DNA of 64,000 nt from Epiperipatus broadwayi (taxonomy: Eukaryota; Onychophora; Udeonychophora; Euonychophora; Peripatidae): positions 310,001 through 374,000 of the forward strand of contig JAQFVV010000182.1 in the NCBI GenBank assembly GCA_028023455.1, read 5' to 3'. Every line of letters begins with the position of its first letter. Positions within the stretch are counted from its first letter, which is position 1. The translations under genes were made by a program, and so were the position numbers. The notes under the pieces are model-generated. The model saw only the letters and a list, made by a program, of their open reading frames with translations, had not been told where the DNA came from and ran no database searches. Shown piece after piece: positions 37,330-46,515 of this stretch.

Positions 37330-38166
37330 AATTTATTTCCTAAAGTGAAGCTTGATGCATTTTATCCTCATGATGAAACTTTGTCTAATTTAAATGTTTT
37401 TCATATGAATATACGAAGTGTTAGATCTAATTTCGATGAATTTGTTGTGTATTTAAATGATTTTCCTGCCGGTTTTTATGATGTGATAATTTTAACTGAA
37501 TCTTGGATTTCCATTGAAGAACAGCATTTATATGTTCTGGATGGCTATTCAAATATTCTTTCTCCTCGTGCGTCTTCACGTTCAGGTGGTGTATTAGTTT
37601 TTGTGAAAGAAAACATTAAATTTACGTATCATAATCCATTTCTTGCCTCTGCAGAATGTGTTTTGATTCATCTGAATTTACCTTGTTTTGTGTTAACTAT
37701 TGTTGCTTTATATAGATCGTGCACAAGTATCATTTTGGATTTTATAGCTGAACTTGATGTGTTATTGTCTGATTTACATACTACTTCAGTAATTCTTATG
37801 GGAGATTTAAATATAGATTTATGTAATAATCTACATGGGCCTACCGTACGATATTTGAATTTGCTTTATAGTTATGGTTTTAATCAAGCTATTTTTTCAC
37901 CTACTCGTATTACGAAATCTTGTCAATCAATTTTGGATCATATATTTGTCAGATTAAACCAGAATCAAAGTTATGAATCATCTGTACAAAATATTTTTAT
38001 TTCGGATCATTTTGCAACTGTGTTGAGGTTATTAAATTGTAGACCACATGTAAATACTCATTTATATATTAATAAGTTATCACATAATAAACTAAAAATG
38101 TTATTATCTGATCAGAATTTTGGGATTATGTTTTTGCTCTGCATGATGTTGATTCAGCATTTTTAA
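37330..38166 (+). pseudogene. CR1-like ORF2, endonuclease part (frameshifted at its end)
   Basis: APE-type endonuclease that would nick target DNA to prime reverse transcription. Counting from the GTG codon at 37345, motifs are HMNIRS (catalytic N22), LTESW (E52), ALY (Y123), MGDLN (153-156), LDH (198-199) and ISDH (220-222), a complete set. The frame is continuous with ORF1 through its TGA, and no ATG exists before M21 (37405), which is inside the domain. So ORF2 needs stop readthrough, reinitiation at a non-ATG codon, or a lost start. Near 38120 a missing base shifts the frame and ends it at 38166; the following +1 frame continues the expected linker sequence into the RT. Confidence 0.85.
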
Positions 38167-38204
38167 AATTTCAAGATATTTGTAAATCTTTAATTGCAAA
38201 ATCT

Positions 38205-40175
38205 ATGGTTAGTTTTAAATTGACTAGCAAAAACCGCAAGCGCTCAGCCTGGATAACGAATGATTTGATTGGAAAAATTAATCAAAGAAATCATTTAAAA
38301 TGTTTGGGTGGAGATTTGTTGACTTTGAGGAAATTAAATACTGAGATTAAATCTGATATTCTGAAATTAAAATTTCAATATTATCAAAAATATTTTAATG
38401 ATAAAAATATTTCTTTGAAATGGAAGTTGATAAATTCTCTTGTAAAGAAACCTTTGTCAAATCAACTTAAATTTATAAAACACAATGATAATTTGATTGA
38501 AGTAGAAAATAATGAAAAATGTGTTGCTGACTTGTTTAATAATTTTTTTTCAGATCTATCAATAGATAGAACACCAGTACAAGAATTGTCTTTTGCTGAT
38601 TCTTGTGTAAATTCTTTTTTGTGTACAGATGTTACTGATTTGGATTTGTCTGGTAAAATTGATCTCTTAAAGAATGTTCATTCAACTGGTCTAGATAAGT
38701 TAACACCAAAGATTCTTAAGGAAAATAAGTCAGCTTTTATATCTGTTCTTGTTTATTTGTTTAATCTTTCCTTAAATGTTGGTTTGTTTCCTACTTGTTT
38801 GAAGGTTGGTTTTATTACACCTGTTTTTAAAAAGGGTGATCCTGTACAGCTTGACAATTATAGACCAATATCTATTATATCTGTAATATCCAAATTGTTA
38901 GAGATGGTGGTTAAAGAGAAAATGATGTCATTTTTATCTAAAAATAATATTTTATCTGAACATCAATATGGATTTATTTCTGATAGAAGTACCTTGGACA
39001 CTTTCTATAGTCATGTAAACAATTTGACAACTTCACTAGATAAGGATTTTAAAACTGTTGCTATTTATTTAGACTTGTCTAAGGCATTTGACTCTGTATC
39101 TCACAAAATTTTACTTAAGCGTTTATATTCATATGGTTTTCGTGATGGATTTATTTCATGGTTTGCGAGTTACTTAAAGAATAGAAAACAAGCAACAAAT
39201 ATTTCTGGTGTTGTAAGCTCTTTTATAACAGTTAACCATGGTGTACCACAAGGTTCAGTTTTGGGTCCCATTTTATTTATAATTTATATAAATGATTTAT
39301 TTTCTTTACCTTTAGAATCTAAGATTTATGGTTTTGCAGATGATATTGCTTTATCTTATGCTGCAGTTTCATATAATTTTGTTGAAAAAATAATTAATGA
39401 TGATTTAATCCTAATTAGTAAATGGTTAGCATTTAATAATTTATCAATTAATCTGAGTAAAACAAAAGCTATTAATTTTTCTTATAGGTCAAATATTCAT
39501 TCGCTTAACATTACTATTTGTAATAAGTATTTTTGGCATTGTAATAGCACTTGTACTTGTGCTAACATTTCTTTTGTTGATAATATTTGCTATCTAGGTG
39601 TTTTTATTGACTCCAGACTATCTTGGTCAAACCATATTGACTTTCTTTGTTCTCGTTTACGTAAATTAAATTATATGTTTTTCTACTTATCTAAATTTTT
39701 TCCTCGGTCAGCTTTGATTACTTTATATATTTCTTCTTATCAAAGCTTATTATGTTATAATATATCAGTTTGGGGGAACTGTTCTACTTTTGCAATGACT
39801 ACATTGTCTGTTTTACAGAATTATACAATGCGTATCATTTTTGGTAGATCACGTGCCACATCTGTTAAAGATATTTATGCCACTTTTAATATACTAGATG
39901 TTTTCCATTTGTATAAATATAGAGTGATTCTTGATATTTATTGTAGGAAACTTCATTTAGATACTAAATCTTCTGTTGTAAATACTCGTTTATCTACTAA
40001 ATATCAGCTAGCTTTACCTAATTTTCTTAAAACATCTAGTAGGAAGCAATTTAGTTATAATGGTCCTAAATTATTTAATATGTTTATAAGAGATTGTTCT
40101 GTGAATTTAATGAGCACTAGTTATTTGATTTTTAAAAAGCATTTATGGCACTGGTTATATTATGCTAAGCATTAG
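38205..40175 (+). CDS. CR1-like ORF2, reverse transcriptase part (656 aa)
   Basis: Reverse transcriptase of the element, open over 656 codons. Visible blocks: VGFITPVFKKGDPVQLDNYR (201-220) with PISIISVISKLLE; motif A YLDLSKAFDSV with D290; motif B HGVPQGSVLGP (345-354); catalytic FADD at 377-380; then INLSKTK and YLGVFID. All catalytic aspartates are present. The ATG at 38205 is only the first Met after the upstream frameshift; the true protein would be joined to the endonuclease. The carboxy end (about residues 590-656) is encoded in the first unit of the 350-bp duplication. Confidence 0.85.
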   Translation: MVSFKLTSKNRKRSAWITNDLIGKINQRNHLKCLGGDLLTLRKLNTEIKSDILKLKFQYYQKYFNDKNISLKWKLINSLVKKPLSNQLKFIKHNDNLIEVENNEKCVADLFNNFFSDLSIDRTPVQELSFADSCVNSFLCTDVTDLDLSGKIDLLKNVHSTGLDKLTPKILKENKSAFISVLVYLFNLSLNVGLFPTCLKVGFITPVFKKGDPVQLDNYRPISIISVISKLLEMVVKEKMMSFLSKNNILSEHQYGFISDRSTLDTFYSHVNNLTTSLDKDFKTVAIYLDLSKAFDSVSHKILLKRLYSYGFRDGFISWFASYLKNRKQATNISGVVSSFITVNHGVPQGSVLGPILFIIYINDLFSLPLESKIYGFADDIALSYAAVSYNFVEKIINDDLILISKWLAFNNLSINLSKTKAINFSYRSNIHSLNITICNKYFWHCNSTCTCANISFVDNICYLGVFIDSRLSWSNHIDFLCSRLRKLNYMFFYLSKFFPRSALITLYISSYQSLLCYNISVWGNCSTFAMTTLSVLQNYTMRIIFGRSRATSVKDIYATFNILDVFHLYKYRVILDIYCRKLHLDTKSSVVNTRLSTKYQLALPNFLKTSSRKQFSYNGPKLFNMFIRDCSVNLMSTSYLIFKKHLWHWLYYAKH

Positions 40176-40670
40176 TTTTATTTTGTTTATTTTATTTTAT
40201 TTTTGTTTATACTGTATGTTATGTTGTAATTATTTACTACTGTTATTGAATTTCCAAATGTAATCTGTGTATAATTTTAATATTTTATGTTATATATATA
40301 TATTTTGTATTTTATTAGTGTTTTTTAGTAAATACTCGTTTATCTACTAAATATCAGTTAGCTTTACATAATTTTCTTAAAACATCCAGTAGGAAGCAAT
40401 TTAGTTATAATGGTCCTAAATTATTTAATATGTATTTATAAGAGATTGTTCTGTGAATTTAATGAACACTATCTTATTTGATTTTTAAAAAGCATTTATG
40501 GCACTGGTTATATTATGCTAAGTATTAGTTTTTTTTTTTTGTTTGTTTATATTATATGTTATGATGTAATTATTTATTACTGTGATTGAATTGCCAAATG
40601 CAATATCTGTGTGATTTTAATATTTTGTTATATTTATACTTTTTTTTTTTGTATTTTATTAGTGTTTTTA
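39978..40670 (+). repeat. Tandem duplication of the CR1 3' end (350-bp period)
   Basis: The block beginning GTAAATACTCGTTTATCTAC occurs at 39978 and again at 40328. Each unit holds the last ~65 codons of ORF2 and proximal 3' UTR. Unit 2 has an extra base in the TATGTATTTATAAG stretch and other changes that break the frame. The distal 3' UTR and tail occur only after unit 2. Confidence 0.9.
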
Positions 40671-40768
40671 GTTGTTACATTTAAATTCCTCACACAAGAT
40701 TTTTCTTGTATGGAATTTATCTCACTGTATTATACATTTATTGTTTGCTTCATGATAAATAAATAAAT

Positions 40769-40774
40769 AAATAA

Positions 40775-40862
<88 letters not shown>
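40769..40862 (+). repeat. CR1 tail: (AAAT)n(ATT)n(ATC)n
   Basis: AAATAAATAAAT followed by about 13 ATT units and about 15 ATC units. Simple-repeat 3' tails are usual for this LINE group; the ATC tract probably arose by expansion of a variant unit, as at 28.55 kb. Confidence 0.9.
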
Positions 40863-40865
<3 letters not shown>

Positions 40866-43015
40866 TTGTTTTTTATGAAGTAGTATTTTTCTAAAATTAT
40901 TTGATGATGTTTTATACAATGAATTTTATTACATTAATTTTTTCCCCTAAAAATTTGACTTTTTTTTTACATTATTATTGTTTGATAATTATAAATTTAG
41001 ACTATCAATTTATGATTACACAAAATCTTTTTTTATTTATAAATATTAATTTTTGGTTGTTTGTCAAGTGAGCTTTTTGTAAACATTGTCGATATAAAAC
41101 TCCAGTTGTAGTAAGTTATAAATTTCTTAATCAATATTAGTAATGATACCACGATTTGACATTATTTAAATAATTATAGATCAAATAATTATAAAAAAAT
41201 TTAGAAAGTTTAGGTTCCATCAAAGATAAAATATTTTCCCTTATTAAACTGGATACTGAATGTTTCAGAATAAATTTCATTCAAAGTAGAGTCTAAAATA
41301 TCTGATTAATTAAGTTTAACTAATAAAAGATAATTAATAGTAAAAGAATAATTAAGTTTGGACGCATATCCAGCTGTCAAGCATTAAAAACATTTAATCA
41401 AGTGTTATCAAATTTGTCATATAGCAATGGCTATCTAACTTTTTGTCGACCCTTGATGTCAAAATGTTTTGTATCTCTCTTATAATATCATCTTGATTTT
41501 CAAAAATTATTAGCACAAAATTAAATATATTTAATTTATTTAACATTGTCATCAGAAAATATATTTATAATAATGTTTTATTATTTTTAGTTTTAAAAAT
41601 GATTATTCAGTAACTGCTACATCACAGAAAAAAAAACAAACACTGCAAACGTTCTTAAATGAAGTCTTAAACATATAAATATAATAGATCTGTAGCCATA
41701 TTACACGTAACATTTTCATTTTCAAATAAATTATATAATGGAGTATTTTCAGTACTTCAGCACGGGCTCATTCATATGGTGAGTTTACACATAGTGGGGA
41801 CTTCAATATTTTCACATTATTATAATGAAATATAGGTAACTATAAAATAAACTGTTCTGTAAAATCAATACTACTCTTTTGTAGAATTTTTAGTGCTTAA
41901 TTAATTCATTTTCAGATAAAGAGACTAATGTTTTATATATATTAATTATTGCGATTGTTCTTTAGACCCGATTGTAATTTTGATTTATAATTATATTTAA
42001 GAATAGGAAGTAAATATTCATTTTACAACGATATTTAGAGTCTGTAAATGTTTCCTCTTTGGAAAGTTTATTGAAATTTTTATTGCTATAATCCCAGACT
42101 TGTGGATAAACATTATTATTATTTCCAATATTGGTGATATAAAATTGAGAATCTTATTATCATAAAATTTCTTTATCCGCAAGCGCTTCTCTTTTTGTTC
42201 AGTATCTGTGTTATTTGAACACTTTGTCCAATTACTCCACTGCCTAAAGTTTGGTTGATGCATCAAGGAGAAAATCTTATAGTTTCTAATCAGCAGTTTG
42301 ATATTTCTTTGTGACATTTAAAACCTGAATTAATATTTGTTTATTAGTCTAAATCTTTTTTGATAGATGATGAAAAAAATTGAATTTTAGATTTACAATA
42401 AATTGATTAGATTTGTTTCTTTATGCAAAAAATATTCTTTATAATTTATTAAATTCTTCTGAGATTTTAGCTACAATCCATTTAATTTTCGAGAGTCGAT
42501 TTTTGGTACCCAGTGGATTATTTATTTTTACTAAGAAACATTATACATATAGTCATGTATTTTAGGTGATATTTGTTTCATTACTATTACTAATGCAAAT
42601 CTGTTATCTGGGACGACTTTAAACACATTCTAGTATATTCATATTTTAGCCGCTAAAGAACGCTTGTTTGATTGGAGGCAAGGCATATATATGTATTTAT
42701 GTTTACTTTCTGGAAACATTTCATACTATTATAATGAAAGTCTAAACCAAAAGTGGGACGTGTATATATATATATATATAATTAATTCTTAGACAGGATG
42801 TTACTTTGTTTAAAAAAAAATAGTGTTTTACAAATCAGAGATATTTAAAGAAAAGTGTCCTTCCTCTGTTTTTGTGCATGAGACATCATAACTTTTGAAT
42901 ATTTTTATTTTTACTAAAAGTCATTCCAGAAATTACTTAAGGGACAGTGAGAGTCTGTCATTATCTAAAAAACTATCTGATGCTGCACAAAAATTATATC
43001 TACAGCGATTACAGC
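40863..43015. other. Mostly featureless; holds one possible exon on the minus strand
   Basis: AT-rich DNA right of the LINE. Apart from the candidate exon near 42.2 kb, no coding, RNA or repeat signal is recognised. A (TA)n tract lies at 42764-42781. Confidence 0.5.
42150..42243 (-). CDS. Possible exon with thrombospondin type-1-like start
   Basis: A 99-codon open frame (42317-42018) contains RQWSNWTKCSNNTDTEQ, then a basic stretch EKRLRIKK. WSxWxxCS followed by a Q and R-x-R stretch is the opening pattern of thrombospondin type-1 repeats (extracellular adhesion and guidance proteins). A candidate splice acceptor (CCAAACTTTAG) precedes GCAGTGGAGT at 42243. The later cysteines expected of the domain are missing in the open frame, and no donor is convincing. 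It may be one exon of a large host gene, a pseudo-exon, or chance. Confidence 0.2.
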
Positions 43016-43017
43016 AT

Positions 43018-43260
43018 GCAGGCATGGTGCAGTGGTAGAATGACATATTTTGAAGCTAAAGGTTCATGGATCACAGCTCAGTTCTGTCACTTCTGGTGCT
43101 TGAATTTCTTATGAACTCCTGAATAATAAACCATTTAATGTTCTTTCTGAGTTCCCAGCATGCTTTGCTGCAGTAACAAAGTGGCAGACTCTGAAGCTCT
43201 GTCACTTCTGGGGCTTGAATTTTTTTTAAACGTCTGAATCGTAATCCATTCGATTATTAT
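43018..43260 (+). repeat. tRNA-Gly-type SINE, one copy plus a partial second
   Basis: GGCATGGTGCAGTGGTAGAA matches the 5' half of tRNA-Gly including the A box; GGTTCATGGATC stands at the B-box position about 40 bases later. Then follow CTGTCACTTCTGGTGCTTGA, CTTATGAACTCCTGAATAAT and AAACCATT. A second, headless copy (about 43155-43260) repeats GAAGCTCTGTCACTTCTGG and GCTTGAATT and ends in ATTATTATTTTA. Transcription by polymerase III from internal boxes would be typical. Related tails are at 35.5 and 63.0 kb. Confidence 0.75.
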
Positions 43261-43559
43261 TTTATATTAGGTGTTTTAAAATGCCAAGGATACCCTTTAA
43301 CCGCTAATTATATTATTGGTTGTATGAGGTAAAAATCAAATCTTTTAATTGGCCAACTCACAAACTGAAGACAAAGCCTATTGTTAAAACATATTCGCCT
43401 ATAATATTAAATTCAACTCAGATACGTTTATAAAAAGTATATTACTAATTTTTCAGGTTATGAAAGAGAACAAAAGTTCTTTCAAAAATAAATTGCTATT
43501 TATTTATTATAAAATATATTCAATTTCGGCAAACTTAAAGCGAATGTCTAAACAAAAAA

Positions 43560-44070
43560 GTGCTGACGCAAACGCTTTTTTTCAATTTTACGTTACGGAA
43601 AAGTAAAGATTTCTTTTTGCTAAATCTTAAATATTTTTACTAAAATCTTCAATATTTTTCAAAAATAATTTTGTTTTTTTAGTATATTTTATTAAAAAAC
43701 TATTTTAATTTCTCAAATTATATTTTTTTAATACTTAAATTGCATTCGAAATAAAAATCTCAGCGTTTTTCTTTATTTTCTTTGATCAGGCGGTTTCTTT
43801 GTTCTTTCCAGCCAATCAGAATGTCTTTTTCAGCTGAGAGCCAGCTGACAACCAATCACCGACAAACTTCTTTCTTTGTTTAGTTTTAAATGCGGTTTTT
43901 TTGACTTTTTACTTGTAAAATAATTCGGAAGAGGGCACCATCTTACAGAACTTTTAAAAACCTAATCAATAACTGTCAAACGAATATTCTAGCCTTAAAA
44001 CTAGCAGAATTAGAGTGACATCAGATGTCGATGAGATGCCTCGTAAGAAGCAGTTAAAGAATTAAATAAT
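43560..44070 (+). promoter_or_regulatory. Possible host promoter / 5' exon
   Basis: Less AT-rich than neighbours and rich in known factor motifs: CCAAT at 43812-43816 and 43852-43856, two CAGCTG E-boxes at 43831-43836 and 43842-43847, and the palindrome GACATCAGATGTC at 44017-44029. Shortly after, ATGCCTCGTAAGAAGCAG encodes MPRKKQ, a start seen in some zinc-finger regulators, and contains a GTAAGA splice-donor match. No downstream exon is identified. All motifs are short, so chance is a real alternative. Confidence 0.2.
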
Positions 44071-45690
44071 TTCCAGTTATTTTAATTCTCTTTATTTTCG
44101 AAATTTCGTAAAAAATGTTTTTTTCTAGAGTGATGAAATCACTCTGCAATGCATTTTATTAATTTTATTGGATAATCTAACCCCTTTCTATTTAGATAAA
44201 TATTCTTTGGAATTTGTGAAAAATCTGGATCTAACGTTGATTTTCCAAAGTTTTAGTCACAGCAGTTAAATGCCTTTTTATAATCTACAAATCCAATGCC
44301 TGATATAATTTATATTCATTATTTCCGTTTATAACTTGCTTATTTTAATATCAAAAAATTGATCTCCACCTTTAGAAATCTGAAATATAAATACTAATGC
44401 ATTAGAAAGTGAAACATATATATGTGTGTGTGTGCTCGAAAGGCTGTTAAAATATTTAAATTCCAAGATAAAACAGGTCATAATCAAAATATATAAATAA
44501 AAAGTTCGATTATGGTTTCTATGTGGATTTTCAGATGTTCAAACCACTAGCTCATCCAATAGTTAGAGATTGATTTGTAAAACATATGAACAACGAAAGA
44601 AGTGAATCTGGAAAATATTTACTCTGTTATAGATAGCTCGCATGATTTAATAGTAAACTTTTGGAGGAATATATGCAAATCTAAAAAAATATGGTAGATT
44701 GCAAATAAATATTAAGCATAGTAGATAATATATATATATAATTTTTTTATAATGTAATCTTTCTGTTGCATTAATTGTAATGCAAATATAAATTACTCCT
44801 ACCTATTATAACATATGAATGCTGATGCACTGATAAATTAAACATTAGCTATATATGTGACAGACTGCTAAAACATTCATGCTCTGAAATAAGTAGAAAG
44901 TTGGACTGCCATTTTGTGTGAATTATCAGGTGTTATAAATTTTTAGTTTTTTTGATTACTGGACATTCGCCATGAAATACATATATAGTAGGAGAAACTG
45001 ATCGGGAAATTTTAGTTTGAATAAATACTTTATGATTTAAAAACAAGCGTTTGAAAATATGTACTGCAAATCTAAAGACTTGTTTGATTATTTATTTACC
45101 GCAAAACGTATACAACATTGGAAGTTTCAGAGATTTTTAGTATAAAAGTCATTAATGTAGATAAGTATAGGATATTATGATAAATTTTGATTTCCTTTGT
45201 AAAGATTTTCAATTAGTAAAGTTTAATACATTTTTTAATAATGAAAATTGTTACTATTCAATAATAATAGTATAAATTTTTATTAGATACATATATTTTT
45301 TAAAAATAGAATTTATTGGGATATTATATTTATCATATTCATTTTAGTTGTGATAAAGGCATTATAATGAGGGAAAAATCCACTAGTATATTCATTATAT
45401 TTATCTGATGTGCTTTCACTATAATAAACATATAATAAAAAAAAATATTGTGTAAAGATGGAGTTGTAAAGGTTTGAACTTTTTTTATATAATACTCTGT
45501 TTAATACAATATTTATCCTCAATTAACTTTAAACTTTAAATTGATTTCATAATAAAAAGGTGTGTTAACGATCTGTTTAATCATATTGTGTTATAATAAA
45601 GTGGTTAGTGCAATATTGTACAGCTATTAAAACTGAACATCCATTTGTTGAAAATTAATTATTAACTATTATTGTATAAAAAAATTGAGA
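44071..45690. other. No gene seen
   Basis: AT-rich DNA. Two intervals (about 44430-44720 and 44850-45110) share weak blocks (AAGTTCGATTATGG/AAGTTGGACTGCC and ATATGCAAATCTAAA/TACTGCAAATCTAAA) and may be old copies of one repeat. Confidence 0.4.
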
Positions 45691-46515
45691 TTTTTACAGA
45701 GCTTGTAGATGACTCTAACCTTTGTTAGTAGCAAAGTGTCCATAAAGTAAAGTCACCCAATGCAAGCCTTAGTAATCAATGAATGAAAGAAGATTTTGTG
45801 CATAAAATCTCTATCTAATGCCTGTTCATCTAATATCCCAGACTAATTTTTAACTTATGGCTTTTATCAGTGAGAAGCCTTGGATCTGAGAGCACTTCAC
45901 CTAGATTTTAGGTTCTAATGCAACCCTCTAGCAGCCATTTTCCACCTGTTTAGTTAATTAGAAAGCTAAAAACCCAAGATGAAAACACAATAATGGTTTC
46001 AATCCATACTATAGTCATATAGATCTGAACTCAGTTCAGCATCTACACATTTTAGTGACTTTGGTTTTTTAAAAACCACTGTCACCATTATCCCATAGGC
46101 AGGATTGGTATAAAACCATGAAAATATCACATAATCAACATTTTCTATGCTTATACAAGCTGTTAATAATAATAACAAACTCTCCATATAGTAATGCCAC
46201 CTAGTGCAAAACTTAGTAATCAATGGATACAAGAAGGTTAGTGCATAAAATCCTTATCTAGCTTATTCATCCAATATCTTCAGACTAGTTTTTAGCTTGT
46301 GTTCTCAGATCCAAGTCTCCTCATTGATGAAAATCACATGTTAGAAACGAATCTGGATATATTGGATGAGTAGGCATTAGATAGGGATTTGCATTCATTG
46401 ATAACTAAGGCTTGTACTGGGTGACATTGCTGTATAGAGAGTTTGCTGCTGTTATTAACAGTTTGTGTAAGCATAGAAAATGGGAATCATGTGATGTATT
46501 TGTGATTTTATGGGC
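45691..46515. repeat. Repeat G: one direct copy and a foldback pair
   Basis: Copies G1 (about 45740-45905) and G2 (about 46110-46310) are in the same direction; G3 (46340-46515) is inverted relative to G2. In G2 the order is CATTTTCTATGCTTATACAA, GCCACCTAGTGCAAAACTTA, CTTATCTAGCTTATTCATCC; G3 has the complements (GGATGAGTAGGCATTAGATA, GGCTTGTACTGGGTGACATT, AAGCATAGAAAATG). Arms are about 150-170 bases with substantial divergence. Open frames on both strands (46232-45999, 46412-46720) lie in the arms and are probably fortuitous. Confidence 0.65.

Larger units (their letters stand above)
36290..40862 (+). mobile_element. CR1-like non-LTR retrotransposon, nearly full length
   Basis: Contains a short leader (about 36290-36432), ORF1, ORF2 with endonuclease and reverse transcriptase, a 3' end carrying a 350-bp tandem duplication, and a tail of (AAAT)n(ATT)n(ATC)n to 40862. 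The PHD-finger ORF1 and the endonuclease-RT order fit the CR1/Jockey group. The 5' boundary is uncertain. One in-frame TGA and one frameshift separate the coding parts, so this copy is probably inactive, but decay is slight and insertion recent. A target duplication was not identified. Confidence 0.85.
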
